Source of the DNA: Seonamhaeicola sp. ML3
GTDB lineage: Bacteria; Bacteroidota; Bacteroidia; Flavobacteriales; Flavobacteriaceae
DNA: 64,000 bases
NCBI RefSeq assembly: GCF_023273855.1
Contig: NZ_CP096884.1
Span: 2,232,001 to 2,296,000 of the forward strand
Direction of reading: 5' to 3'
The notes below the pieces were generated by a model that ran no database searches, was not told where the DNA came from, and saw nothing but the letters and a program-made list of their open reading frames with translations. This document shows, one piece after another, positions 9,104 through 18,828 of this stretch. The translations under genes and the position numbers were made by a program. Position 1 is the stretch's first letter. Each line of letters begins with the position of its first letter.

Positions 9104-10411
9104 ATGCAAAATACACTAAAACACCAATTTTTCTTACTTGTATTCGTATTCATCTGCATACAATCAATAGGGCAGTCTAAAGAAGGATACCTTACCAAAG
9201 ATGGTGCTTGGTGTTGGTTTTCAGATCCAAGAGCAATTCTAGTAGATAATACAATTTATACAGGATGGGTTAAAACGAATGGTACAGTAGAAGCTGGAGT
9301 TTTCGACTTGAACACAAAAAAAATACAATTAAGCGACTTGTATTATAAACTTGAAAGAGACGATCATAATAATCCCGCTTTTACGGTTACAAATTCTGGT
9401 GATATTATTGCTGTGTACACAAGACATGCAAAGAGAGATTTTTTTATCAACAGGTTAAAAGATTATAGGAGTAATACTATTTTTTCAGGTGCTAATTTAC
9501 TGTATCCAGTAAGCAACGAAGAGCTTAATAAATATCCTTTAAATCATGTTACTTATGCCAATCCTTATCGTTTGAAAAATGAAAACAATAGAATTTATTG
9601 TTTTGGACGATGGACAGGTTATAAGCCCAATGTAATGTGGTCTGATGATGATGGGCATAATTGGACAAAAAGTAAGGTTTTTATCACTAATTTTCCTTTT
9701 GATAAAGATAATAGACCGTATGTAAAATACCATTCAGATGGAGAATCTAAAATTCATATTATGTTTACAGATGGGCATCCTAGAAACGAACCTACCAATT
9801 CAGTGTATTACGCATATTATGAAAATGGGGCATTTTACAAAGCCAATGGAGAACAGATTTGTTCCTTAAAAGATATTCCATTTGAGCCAAAAGATGCTTC
9901 TAAAGTATATACTTCTAATCAAAAAGAAGGTCGTGCTTGGATTGCAGATATTGCTCAAGATGGAAATGGAAATCCAGTATTGTTGTATACCAAAAGCCCT
10001 ACTGAAGAAAATCATGAATATTGGTATGCAAAATACACAGAAGAAGGTTGGATAAATAAAAAAATGTGTGATTCAGGAAAATGGTTTCCCAAGACGGAAG
10101 CAGGAAAAGTAGAAAAAGAACCCCATTATTTTGGTGGTTTATCATTGCACCCAGATAACACAAATGTTGTGTACCTTTCTAGACAAATAAAAGGTGTTTT
10201 TGAAATTGAACGTTGGGAAACCAATAACAATGGTAAAAGTTGGGAAAAAGAAGCGATAACAAAAAACTCTACCTTAGATAATGTTCGCCCATATCTTCCT
10301 AGAGGTTTATCAAAAAGTGCTCCTGAAGTGGTTTTATGGATGGAAAATCAAAATTATATCTTTTACAGAAACTACAAAGCATCTATAAAATATTGGATTA
10401 AAGAAAATTAA
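9104..10411 (+). CDS. BNR-type beta-propeller, probable polysaccharide lyase
   Basis: A 435-residue secreted protein with a Sec signal peptide (to about residue 23, SIGQ). Blades are recognisable from repeated strand patterns with Asp-Gly turns, such as SDDDGHNW and LSRQIKGVFEIERW. H88 (in RDDHNNP) and H108 (in YTRH) are 20 residues apart, the same spacing as in the propeller proteins at 5303 and 61527. An Arg/Tyr-rich stretch (KEPHYFGGLS) follows later. This supports a uronate lyase of the PL24/PL25 fold class, although overall sequence is far from the gene at 5303. It lies between a GH78-like gene and a DUF1080 gene with gaps of 12 and 10 bp, so it is almost certainly co-transcribed with them. 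An oligosaccharide dehydratase is an alternative. Confidence 0.65.
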   Translation: MQNTLKHQFFLLVFVFICIQSIGQSKEGYLTKDGAWCWFSDPRAILVDNTIYTGWVKTNGTVEAGVFDLNTKKIQLSDLYYKLERDDHNNPAFTVTNSGDIIAVYTRHAKRDFFINRLKDYRSNTIFSGANLLYPVSNEELNKYPLNHVTYANPYRLKNENNRIYCFGRWTGYKPNVMWSDDDGHNWTKSKVFITNFPFDKDNRPYVKYHSDGESKIHIMFTDGHPRNEPTNSVYYAYYENGAFYKANGEQICSLKDIPFEPKDASKVYTSNQKEGRAWIADIAQDGNGNPVLLYTKSPTEENHEYWYAKYTEEGWINKKMCDSGKWFPKTEAGKVEKEPHYFGGLSLHPDNTNVVYLSRQIKGVFEIERWETNNNGKSWEKEAITKNSTLDNVRPYLPRGLSKSAPEVVLWMENQNYIFYRNYKASIKYWIKEN

Positions 10412-10421
10412 ATAATTTTTT

Positions 10422-11126
10422 ATGAGAACAAAACAACAATTTTTCATTCTGTTCAGTACTATTTTAATTAGTTTGGGAACTCTAGCACAGAACAATCAAA
10501 ATAATAAAAAACAGCTGCTAAATACCGATAAAGAGCCAAAACTGAAAGGTAGAAAATTCAAATCTTTGTTTGATGGAAAAACCTTGAATGGTTGGTCAAC
10601 CCAACAAGGTACTATGAAATTTGAGGTCATTAATGGAGAAATTGTTGGGACTTGTAGTGCAGGGCCAAGTACTTTTTTATGTACTGATAAAGAGTATACT
10701 GATTTTATTTTTACTTGTGAAATGAAATGGGAAGTTGATGGAAATTCGGGTGTTCAAATTCGTTCTCGAATCCGAAAAGACCCTAATAGAAATACTGTAA
10801 TTGGTCCACAAGCAGAAATGGAAGATTTGGCAAAAAAAGGACGTGGTTGGTCAGGCGGTATCTACGGTCAAAATTGTGGAGGTTGGTTTTATCCACTTAA
10901 AGCGCCTGAACATAAACCGTTAAAGGATACTATTGATAGAAGTGGCTGGAACAGATTGACCATTAAAGTAGAAGGGAATGTTTTTAAAACATGGGTAAAC
11001 GGAATTCCTGCTGCACATTGGATTGATGAAGAGAATGAGTTCCCCACCGGTTTTATTGGACTGCAAGTTCATGGAGGAAAACAAGGCGTTATCCATTGGA
11101 GAAACTTAAAAATCAGAGAACTTTAA
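10422..11126 (+). CDS. DUF1080 (3-keto-disaccharide hydrolase domain) secreted protein
   Basis: A 234-residue protein with a signal peptide (residues 1-22, TLAQ) and one DUF1080/PF06439 domain of concanavalin A-like fold. It shows the family hallmarks: FKSLFDGKTLNGWS near residue 46, NSGVQIRSR, GGIYG, WNRLTIKVEGNVFKTWVNG and a closing FIGLQVHGGKQGVIHWRNLK. Members of this family have been linked to cleavage of 3-keto-glycosides and often sit in glycan degradation loci. No 3-dehydrogenase (GFO/IDH/MocA type) is present in the window, so a keto-sugar role is uncertain, and a sugar-binding or other hydrolase role is possible. It follows the propeller gene after 10 bp. Confidence 0.85.
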   Translation: MRTKQQFFILFSTILISLGTLAQNNQNNKKQLLNTDKEPKLKGRKFKSLFDGKTLNGWSTQQGTMKFEVINGEIVGTCSAGPSTFLCTDKEYTDFIFTCEMKWEVDGNSGVQIRSRIRKDPNRNTVIGPQAEMEDLAKKGRGWSGGIYGQNCGGWFYPLKAPEHKPLKDTIDRSGWNRLTIKVEGNVFKTWVNGIPAAHWIDEENEFPTGFIGLQVHGGKQGVIHWRNLKIREL

Positions 11127-11193
11127 AATGAATCTAAGTTGTTCTACAGGAAATAAACAAATGTTTTTAGGTGAAAAGACTAAAGCTAAATCA

Positions 11194-13125
11194 ATGAATA
11201 CATCATTGATTTTGTTGTTTTTAATATTTTTTTCAATTCATTACTCTACATCAGCACAACGTAATTTTTTAGCAACATCTTATACTCAAGAGGAGCTTAA
11301 AGAAATGCTGGTTATGAATCAAAAGTGGGTAGAGTATCCAGATTATAACAATCGAGAAGCCTGGAACAATTTGTTAGGAAATCATAAAGTAAGTTTGATT
11401 GAAAAGGGAGAAGAATACCTAGATTACGAATGGCAAGTAGTTAAAGCAACCGATTACCTAGATTACTCCAGAACGGGCAATCGTCAAACCATGCAAGACC
11501 CCTATTTTGATAATCAAGATGCGATTGGCACTTTAATTTTAGCCGAATTAGCAGAAGGGAAAGGACGTTTTTTAGACCAAATTATCGATGGTGTTTTTAT
11601 GAATTGCGAGATGACCTCTTGGGTGTTATCGGCACATTTTAAAATTTCAGCCAAGGAAGTTAAAAACCATTTCCCCGATATAAACGAAAACTTAATTGGA
11701 TTGTATTCTTCGCAAACCGGAGCTTTGTTATCTTGGGCACATTATTTTTTTAAAAATGAATTTGATAAGGTCAATCCACTTATTGCAGAGCGTATTCAAT
11801 TTGAAGTAAAAAAGCGCATTTTAGAGCCTTACATGGATATGAACTATTGGTGGACAGCACTTCCTCCTTATGCCAAAAACAAACCAAAAGTAAACAACTG
11901 GAATCCTTGGTGTAATGCCAATGTGCTACAATGTTTTATGTTGATGGAAAACGATAAAGAGAAATTGGCTGAAGCCGTATATCGTTCCATGCAGTCTATA
12001 GACATGTTTATCAACGAAGATAAAGATGGAGCTTGCGACGAGGGTCCTGGGTATTGGGGTGTTGCCGCAGGAAAAATGTTCGATTATTTGGATTTGTTGG
12101 AAAAATTGACCTCTGGGAAGGTTTCTATTTTTGACAAACCCGAACTAAAAGCAATGGCAGAATATGTTTATCGCGCCAATGTTGGTAAAGGTTGGGTAGT
12201 TAATTTTTCAGATGCGTCAGCAAAAGCAAAAGGAAATCCGTATTTTATTTATGCTTTTGGAAAAGCAGTTGCAAGTCAAGATATGATGAATTTTGCAGCT
12301 TACCTAAAGAAACAAAACCCAGAAACGACGATAGCTTACAAAAGAGATATAGATAGGGCCTTGAGAAGTGCAACCATTTCCAAAGCATTAGAAAGTATAA
12401 CACCTGTTTTTAAAGTCCCTGAGTATTCTTGGTATCCGAAAACAGAATACTGTTTTATGAGTAATAAAGAAGAAGGGCTTTTTATAGCAGCTAAAGGCGG
12501 GTACAATCTCGAAAATCATAACCACAATGATGTTGGGTCATTTATGTTTTATGTAAATGCAACCCCTATGTTTATAGATACAGGAGTTGGTCCTTATACT
12601 GCCAAAACCTTTGGGCCAGACCGCTATTCCATTTGGACCATGCAAAGTAACTACCACAATGTGCCATTAATCAATGGAGTTGCACAAAGTCCAGGAGCAA
12701 TTTTCAAAGCCACCAACACACATTTTAATAAAAACAAAAAGACATTTACTACCGATATTTCTAAAGCATATCCAGAAAGTGCTGAGGTTACGTCATGGAT
12801 ACGTAACTATCAACTAAAAAAAGATGGGCTAACTATAAATGATAAATTTTCATTATCGGAAACACTAGCTCCAAATCAATTAAACTTCATGACATGGGGT
12901 AAAGTTAACATAGATAATCCTGGTAAAGTTTCAATTCAAATTGATGAAGAAAAAGTAGAGTTATTTTATGATGAACAAGAATTCTCTGTAGCTTTAGAAC
13001 CGATTGCTCTAAATGAAAAAAAGTTGAGTGGTGTTTGGGGAGCAACCATTTACAGGCTTTCTTTTACTGCAAAGTCATTACAAAAAGAAGGCGAATATAC
13101 GTTTCAAATTAAAAAGACCAAATGA
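11194..13125 (+). CDS. Heparinase II/III-like polysaccharide lyase
   Basis: The start at ATG 11194 is chosen over the ATG at 11128 because it opens on a signal peptide (ending STSAQ); the protein is then 643 residues. An (alpha/alpha) toroid fills residues 30-400 (WWTALPPYAKNK, WNPWCNANV, DEGPGYWGVAAGKMFDYL). A beta-sandwich with the heparinase II/III signature follows: ENHNHNDVGSFMFY around H442, then a YHNVPLING stretch. Enzymes of this fold break uronic acid linkages in sulfated or acidic polysaccharides by beta-elimination, and some are assigned to ulvan-active families. The exact PL family cannot be read here. The stop codon overlaps the start of the following sulfatase gene (ATGA), so the two are translationally coupled. 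Confidence 0.8.
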   Translation: MNTSLILLFLIFFSIHYSTSAQRNFLATSYTQEELKEMLVMNQKWVEYPDYNNREAWNNLLGNHKVSLIEKGEEYLDYEWQVVKATDYLDYSRTGNRQTMQDPYFDNQDAIGTLILAELAEGKGRFLDQIIDGVFMNCEMTSWVLSAHFKISAKEVKNHFPDINENLIGLYSSQTGALLSWAHYFFKNEFDKVNPLIAERIQFEVKKRILEPYMDMNYWWTALPPYAKNKPKVNNWNPWCNANVLQCFMLMENDKEKLAEAVYRSMQSIDMFINEDKDGACDEGPGYWGVAAGKMFDYLDLLEKLTSGKVSIFDKPELKAMAEYVYRANVGKGWVVNFSDASAKAKGNPYFIYAFGKAVASQDMMNFAAYLKKQNPETTIAYKRDIDRALRSATISKALESITPVFKVPEYSWYPKTEYCFMSNKEEGLFIAAKGGYNLENHNHNDVGSFMFYVNATPMFIDTGVGPYTAKTFGPDRYSIWTMQSNYHNVPLINGVAQSPGAIFKATNTHFNKNKKTFTTDISKAYPESAEVTSWIRNYQLKKDGLTINDKFSLSETLAPNQLNFMTWGKVNIDNPGKVSIQIDEEKVELFYDEQEFSVALEPIALNEKKLSGVWGATIYRLSFTAKSLQKEGEYTFQIKKTK

Positions 13126-14672
13126 AAAAAATAATAGCTGTTTTAGTATTGAGTTTCATGTTTATTGTTGTTAAAGCACAAGAAACTGACAACAAAAAAA
13201 TGAATGTGGTGTTTATTTTAGCCGATGATTTAGGTTGGGCAGATGTAACACTATATGGCAAAACAAAACTATACGAAACACCAAATTTAGAACGATTGGC
13301 TGCTCGTGGCATAATGTTTACTCGTGCATATGCTGCTAGTCCCTTATGTTCGCCAACAAGAGCCAGTATTTTAACTGGGCAAACACCCGCCAGAACAGGA
13401 ATTACCTCACCTGCGGCACATCAACCTAAAGTAGAATTAAAAGCATCAGTACCTTCAAAAGCCGCTCCAGATTCTAAATCAGTTGCTTGCAAACCAGTAA
13501 CACGATTGGATACCATTATTCCAACGCTTGGTAAATTACTAAAGGCTGATGGTTACAATACTGCTCATTTTGGGAAATGGCATTTGGGTAGAGAGCCCTA
13601 CACACCTCTTCAGCATGGATTCCATGTAGATATCCCACATTGGCCAGGACCAGGTCCTGCTGGTAGTTTTGTTGCGCCTTGGAAATACCCAAATTTTAAG
13701 GCCAATTATGAAAATGAACATATTGAAGATAGAATGGCAGATGAAGCTATTAACTGGTTACGTTCTATAGATTTAAATGAGCCATTTTTCATGAATTATT
13801 GGCAATTTTCAGTACATGCCCCTTTTGATGCTAAAGAAAGTTTGATAAAATATTACCAAACTAAAATCGATTTCACAGACTTACAACATTCGCCAACCTA
13901 CGCAGCTATGGTGCATTCTTTAGACCAAGCAGTTGGGCGACTTTTAGATGAAATAGACAGGTTAGGTATTAGTGATAGAACCGCCATAGTTTTCTTTAGT
14001 GATAATGGAGGAAACATGTATAATGGAATCCGAGAAACAACACAATCAGGAGAAGAATTTATTACAGAACCCACAAGCAATCGTCCTTTGCGAGGAGGTA
14101 AAGCCACTATTTATGAAGGAGGAACAAGAGTGCCTTGTATTGTGGCATGGCCAAAAATTACAGAAGCAGGAACAACATCAGATGTGATGATTCAATCAAC
14201 GGATTTTTACCCAACAATATTGAATCAACTAGGAATCCAATTCCCTAAAAAACACAAAATTGATGGTGTAGATATTACAAAAGCATTACAGGGAGAAAAC
14301 CAAGATAGAGGACCAATCATTACCTATTTTCCGCATCAACCAAAAATACCAAATTGGTTACCGCCATCAGTTTCTGTACATCAAGGCGATTGGAAACTCA
14401 TTAGAGTATTTTATAACGGAAAAGATTTTGCACACCAATACTTCTTATATAACTTAAAACAAGATATCGGAGAGTTGCATAACCTTGCAGAAAAGCATCC
14501 AGAAAAAGTAAAACAACTAGATGCCATAATTGAAGCGCATCTACAAGATGCTAATGCTGTTTTACCCATTATAAATCCTACATTCGACCAAGAAAAATAT
14601 CATCCTGAAACCGTAGGTATTCAAAAAGGTGGTTTACGGGTAGCTAAAAGAATTGATAGAACTAAAAATTAG
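13122..14672 (+). CDS. Sulfatase, S1 family, exported
   Basis: A 516-residue formylglycine sulfatase with a Sec signal peptide (residues 1-19, VVKA). ADDLGWADV gives the first metal ligands. The maturation motif is LCSPTRASILTG with C76 as the residue converted to formylglycine, so it fits the C-x-P-x-R rule. HFGKWHLG and a later FFSDNGG motif complete the active site. The C-terminal subdomain begins around WKLIRVFYNG. It overlaps the heparinase-like gene by 4 bp and is followed 3 bp later by a CBM9/PKD gene. It should remove sulfate esters from lyase products; the position attacked is not predictable. No maturing enzyme is encoded in the window. Confidence 0.93.
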   Translation: MKKIIAVLVLSFMFIVVKAQETDNKKMNVVFILADDLGWADVTLYGKTKLYETPNLERLAARGIMFTRAYAASPLCSPTRASILTGQTPARTGITSPAAHQPKVELKASVPSKAAPDSKSVACKPVTRLDTIIPTLGKLLKADGYNTAHFGKWHLGREPYTPLQHGFHVDIPHWPGPGPAGSFVAPWKYPNFKANYENEHIEDRMADEAINWLRSIDLNEPFFMNYWQFSVHAPFDAKESLIKYYQTKIDFTDLQHSPTYAAMVHSLDQAVGRLLDEIDRLGISDRTAIVFFSDNGGNMYNGIRETTQSGEEFITEPTSNRPLRGGKATIYEGGTRVPCIVAWPKITEAGTTSDVMIQSTDFYPTILNQLGIQFPKKHKIDGVDITKALQGENQDRGPIITYFPHQPKIPNWLPPSVSVHQGDWKLIRVFYNGKDFAHQYFLYNLKQDIGELHNLAEKHPEKVKQLDAIIEAHLQDANAVLPIINPTFDQEKYHPETVGIQKGGLRVAKRIDRTKN

Positions 14673-14675
14673 GAA

Positions 14676-15764
14676 ATGCGTATACTATTTTGTTTTGTGT
14701 TAGTGGTGGTTTTTGGTTTGGGTTTTATTACATGTAATGCCCAATCCAATCGAGATACGATTTACCCAATCTTTCAATTCCCACAACACAAAATGCCTCG
14801 AATAGATGGCGATTTTTCCGATTGGAATCTGGTTCCAGAAACCTATGCCATTGGCTTAGGCCAAATGAAGGAAGCTATCAATGGCAATGGCTTTAATCTG
14901 GATAAAAACGATTTAGATATTTCAGTTAAAGTAGGATGGGTAAAAAATTTGAACCGATTATATTTTTATGTTGAAGTTTTTGATGATTTCTGGGAATTTG
15001 AACAGCTTGATATTAGACAAGATATTTTTGAATTAGTAGTAGATGCCGATGTTTCTGGAGGCAATTTTATTAAAAAATGGAATGCCAACAAAAAACATAT
15101 TCCTATTGAAGAATTACACTTTAGAGGTCATGGTGCACACGCACAAAACTACCACGTTTTTATACCTGCTGTAAATAAAGATTGGGCCATGGTTTGGGGT
15201 AATACGCCTTGGATTAAAGACTTTCCTTATGCCAACGCAGCCTATCTACATAATTTAAAACAGGGTAAATCAGGTACACTCAAAATGGAATTTTGGATTA
15301 CACCATTCGATTATGCTGCTATTGAGGGTATCCATCGTTCCGCTGTTTCAACGCTCAAGGAAAATGAAATTATTGCTATGTCTTGGAGTATTATCGATTA
15401 TGATAATGATAATAAAGAAAGAAAGGATTTTACAAGTCTTTCGCATAATATTAATATGATTCATGATGGCGATTTTATGAATGCGTTTAGATTAATGCCA
15501 TTGATTGAGGAATTAGCACCAGGGCTTCAAGCCAATTGGTCTTTTGTTGAAGTGGATAGAGATAGACGTGTTTTCGCTTTTAAAGATGAATCTGTCGGTG
15601 ATGTTAAAAAATGGACTTGGGATTTTGGGGATGGAACAACTTCCAATGAACAAAATCCGGTGCATCAATATAGTTCTGCCGACCATTGGACGGTGGTGCT
15701 TGCTGTTGAAAACAAAGATGGTAAATCTATACGCTCTAAAGTTTGGGATGTAGTTACAAAATAG
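14676..15764 (+). CDS. Secreted CBM9-like protein with PKD domain
   Basis: A 362-residue protein with an N-terminal signal (to about residue 23, CNAQ). Residues 35-270 look like a CBM9/DOMON-type beta-sandwich: PRIDGDFSDWN opens it, RLYFYVEVFDDFWEF is a typical strand pair, and an IFELVVDADVSGG strand follows. The last 75 residues form a PKD domain with the hallmark WDFGDGTTS and a HQY...WTVVLAV closing pattern. No catalytic residues are apparent, so it is probably a carbohydrate-binding protein at the cell surface or periplasm. It lies 3 bp behind a sulfatase and 12 bp before the amidohydrolase fusion. PKD domains usually serve as spacers. Confidence 0.75.
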   Translation: MRILFCFVLVVVFGLGFITCNAQSNRDTIYPIFQFPQHKMPRIDGDFSDWNLVPETYAIGLGQMKEAINGNGFNLDKNDLDISVKVGWVKNLNRLYFYVEVFDDFWEFEQLDIRQDIFELVVDADVSGGNFIKKWNANKKHIPIEELHFRGHGAHAQNYHVFIPAVNKDWAMVWGNTPWIKDFPYANAAYLHNLKQGKSGTLKMEFWITPFDYAAIEGIHRSAVSTLKENEIIAMSWSIIDYDNDNKERKDFTSLSHNINMIHDGDFMNAFRLMPLIEELAPGLQANWSFVEVDRDRRVFAFKDESVGDVKKWTWDFGDGTTSNEQNPVHQYSSADHWTVVLAVENKDGKSIRSKVWDVVTK

Positions 15765-15776
15765 ATAGAATGTTTT

Positions 15777-17564
15777 ATGACGATTAATTTAAAAGGATAT
15801 ATTTTTTTTCTTTCGTTTATGGCGCTTGTTGCATCCGCTTTGGGTCAAAACAATACTGCTCGAATAGATGCGCATATTCATTTGTACGATACGAATCGTG
15901 AAGGAAGTTATACATTCCTAAATAACAAGAAAAAAGAAGTTAAACCAGATTTATTTCGTCCGCATTTACAAAAAGAATTTTTAGAGGTAGCCAATTCATC
16001 AGGGTTTAACTACGCATATCTCGTTGAAGCAAGCGCTAGAAGAGAAGATAATTTTTGGTTGTCTAAAATAGCTAGCGAATCAAACCATATACTTGGGTTT
16101 ACAGTAAACTTAAATCCTTTGGATACGAATTTTAAAAGTGATTTAGATTCCTTAAAAAAGAATCCAAAGTTTAGAGGTGTTCGTCCAAGATATAAAGGTT
16201 TAGATTTTTCAAATCCTGAAGTTTTAAAACAGTTAAAAGAATTAGACAAACGTAATTTAGTACTCGAAGTTAATGGGTTAAAACATGTAGCAATCATCGC
16301 TAAAAAACACCCAAACATGCATATTGTAATCAATCATTTTGGAGGTGGGAAATTAAAAGACGGCATATTGCAAAATGAAGAAAATTACAAAAAAGCACTT
16401 CAAGAAGTGGCTTCTTTTCCAAATGTATTTATGAAGATTTCTGCACTTCATACCCTTTCTGGGAAAAATAAAGCTCCAAAAAAACTAAAATATTACAACC
16501 CTTTATTAGATGCTAATCTTGAGGCTTTTGGTCCAAATAGAGTGTTGTTTGGTAGCAATTGGCCTTTATCAAGTTTACGAGGAAACTACAATAATGCAGT
16601 TCAAATTTTAGAAGCATATTGTAAATCTCGAAACGATTTGAGCGAAGAACAGTTGTTTTTTAATAATGTGAGGAAAGCTTATGGATTGATAAATCCTATC
16701 ATTCCCACTTTTATGGAATTAAGCAATAATGAACTTCGTTTAAAATTAGATTTAACAAGAGGAGGAGCTATTGCTTATATCTCTAAATCAGATGTGGATA
16801 GAAATATTGTAAACGTTCACGACGAAGGCAGATACATTCAGCAATCGTATTATGGAGGTAAGATTATCAACAGACAAAGTGAAGGCCAAAAAAAAGCTTG
16901 GTCTCCTTGGTCTTGGAATCCTATTCAGGTTGGAGATTGTTATCGCAACCGAGCAGAAATTTTAGAATACAAGCAAGAAGGAAATACGCTGTATGTAAAA
17001 TGTGTTCCTATGCTTTGGGATATGAAAAACAAAGCAGCAGAAGCCATTATGGAGCAATGGACAACTTTAGAAGGTAATGTCATTAAAGTTCAAAACAAAT
17101 TGACTTGCCATAGGACAGATACCATTTATGGAGAAGGAAAAACGCACAACCAAGAGTTGCCAGCAGTGTATCCAATATCAGCCTTAAATAATTTGTATTC
17201 CTATTTTGGAGACAAGCCTTTCACAGGAGAACCAGTTAATAATCCAAAAGTAGTCAACCTACGAAGTGGTTTTTGGGGCAAATACAAAAACAATAAAGTT
17301 ACAGAAAGTTGGATGGCATTTGTAAATGATGATTTATGGGGAATGGGAGTATATTCTCCAAAATGTACCAACTTTTTAGCGGGTATGGCTAAAGACCCAG
17401 GTTACGAAGCGCATGATAGTGCAACTTCGTATATGGCTCCAATTCATCCTGCAACATTGAATAAAAATACGGTGTATGAGTTTGATTATTACTTAATTGT
17501 AGGAGAATTGAATGACATTAGAAACGATATTTACGATTTAAAAAAATCAATAAAAACGGAATAA
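15777..17564 (+). CDS. Exported amidohydrolase (lactonase-like) fused to an unknown C-terminal domain
   Basis: A 595-residue protein with a Sec signal peptide (residues 1-24, ALGQ). Residues 28-305 form an amidohydrolase-2 type TIM barrel, as in sugar lactonases: DAHIHL (H33, H35), an INHFGG segment (H187) and FGSNWP (N261). The last position is often Asp (GSDWP) in lactonases. Residues 310-595 form a second, beta-rich domain with no family I recognise, featuring GRYIQQSYYGG, WSPWSWNPIQ, GDCYRNRAE and a DDLWGMGVYSP segment. Neighbours are a CBM9/PKD protein and a GH88 glucuronidase, so a sugar acid lactone or a modified glycan is a plausible substrate. An exported location is unusual for a lactonase. 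The function of the second domain is unknown. Confidence 0.7.
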   Translation: MTINLKGYIFFLSFMALVASALGQNNTARIDAHIHLYDTNREGSYTFLNNKKKEVKPDLFRPHLQKEFLEVANSSGFNYAYLVEASARREDNFWLSKIASESNHILGFTVNLNPLDTNFKSDLDSLKKNPKFRGVRPRYKGLDFSNPEVLKQLKELDKRNLVLEVNGLKHVAIIAKKHPNMHIVINHFGGGKLKDGILQNEENYKKALQEVASFPNVFMKISALHTLSGKNKAPKKLKYYNPLLDANLEAFGPNRVLFGSNWPLSSLRGNYNNAVQILEAYCKSRNDLSEEQLFFNNVRKAYGLINPIIPTFMELSNNELRLKLDLTRGGAIAYISKSDVDRNIVNVHDEGRYIQQSYYGGKIINRQSEGQKKAWSPWSWNPIQVGDCYRNRAEILEYKQEGNTLYVKCVPMLWDMKNKAAEAIMEQWTTLEGNVIKVQNKLTCHRTDTIYGEGKTHNQELPAVYPISALNNLYSYFGDKPFTGEPVNNPKVVNLRSGFWGKYKNNKVTESWMAFVNDDLWGMGVYSPKCTNFLAGMAKDPGYEAHDSATSYMAPIHPATLNKNTVYEFDYYLIVGELNDIRNDIYDLKKSIKTE

Positions 17565-17600
17565 AAAACAAACAAAAGATAAAGATTGAAAACATATAAA

Positions 17601-18767
17601 ATGAAGAAACTAATCATAGTATTTTCGATTATGGTAGGATTGAGTTCTTGTAAAAAAAACCAAGATTTTAATATCGATGCAGCCTTAAAAAAAGCTGAAA
17701 AACAATTTTCGGTGCTATTAGATTCATCCTATGCCGAAAATAAAATACCAAGGAGTCTTGATGAACATGGGGAAATAGATTGGGCAAAACGAAAAATGGA
17801 TTGGACGCAAGGTTTTTTTCCAGGTGCTTGTTGGAAATTATATGAGCATACGCAAGATGCAAAATGGAAAGAAGGCGCACACCATTTTCAAAACCTTTTC
17901 GTCGATGCCAAAGATATTAACACAACCCACGATTTGGGCTTTATGTTTTATTGTTCTTTTGGTGAAGGTTATAAATTAACCAAAAATGAAGATTATAAAA
18001 GAGTGGTTATCGATGCCTCAGAATCATTAATTTCTCGCTATGATTCTATAGTGGCTTGTATTAAAAGTTGGGATTTTGGTAAAGATAGATGGACGTTTCC
18101 AGTAATTATAGACAACATGTTGAATTTAGAAATGCTATTTGAAGCTTCAATTTTAACAGGAGATGACAAGTATAAAAATATAGCTATTAATCACGCCAAT
18201 ACAACACTGAAAAATCATTTTAGAGATGATTATAGTACTTGGCACGTGGTAGATTACAATCCAGAAGATGGGTCTGTATTCAAAAAATTAACACATCAAG
18301 GTTTACATAACGAGAGCAGTTGGGCAAGAGGGCAATCTTGGGCGTTATATGGTTATACGATGTGTTATCGTTATACAAAAGACCCTAAATATTTAGAGCA
18401 AGCCAAAAATATTGCTGCATTCGTTAAATCAAATTTACCAGAAGATTTTGTGCCAATTTGGGATTTTGATGCAAAAGATGAAGCCATTATGCACAAAGAC
18501 GCATCTGCTGCAGCTGTTTATACTTCTGCATATTTAGAATTATATGGCTACACCAAAAACGCAACATATAAAGAGTTGGCAGAAAATATTTTAAAGTCTT
18601 TAAGTTCTGATAACTATTTTTCTGAATATGGTAAAAATGGCGGATTTATATTAGAGCATAGCGTAGGTAATTTTCCTAGAAATGGCGAGATTGATGTGCC
18701 AATCAATTATGCAGATTACTATTATTTGGAAGCGCTTTTACGTTTAAAACATATTAATGAAGAATAA
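17601..18767 (+). CDS. GH88 unsaturated glucuronyl hydrolase, lipoprotein
   Basis: ATG 17601 is preferred to the TTG at 17586 because it begins directly at a lipoprotein signal (MVGLSSC, C17). The 388-residue protein is an (alpha/alpha)6 barrel with GH88 features: DWTQGFFPG, THDLGF with D111, IDNMLNL with D171, SSWARGQSWALYGY and PIWDFDA...KDASAAA. D111 and D171 correspond to the two catalytic aspartates of the family. It removes the 4,5-unsaturated uronic acid left by lyases at the non-reducing end of oligosaccharides, working by vinyl-ether hydration. Its presence is the strongest sign that true lyases are encoded here. GH105 is the close alternative, but the motifs favour GH88. Confidence 0.9.
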   Translation: MKKLIIVFSIMVGLSSCKKNQDFNIDAALKKAEKQFSVLLDSSYAENKIPRSLDEHGEIDWAKRKMDWTQGFFPGACWKLYEHTQDAKWKEGAHHFQNLFVDAKDINTTHDLGFMFYCSFGEGYKLTKNEDYKRVVIDASESLISRYDSIVACIKSWDFGKDRWTFPVIIDNMLNLEMLFEASILTGDDKYKNIAINHANTTLKNHFRDDYSTWHVVDYNPEDGSVFKKLTHQGLHNESSWARGQSWALYGYTMCYRYTKDPKYLEQAKNIAAFVKSNLPEDFVPIWDFDAKDEAIMHKDASAAAVYTSAYLELYGYTKNATYKELAENILKSLSSDNYFSEYGKNGGFILEHSVGNFPRNGEIDVPINYADYYYLEALLRLKHINEE

Positions 18768-18828
18768 AATTGAAGGTATTAGAATATTCAAGAACTATCA
18801 ATTTTTAAATATGGTATCATAAAAACCA

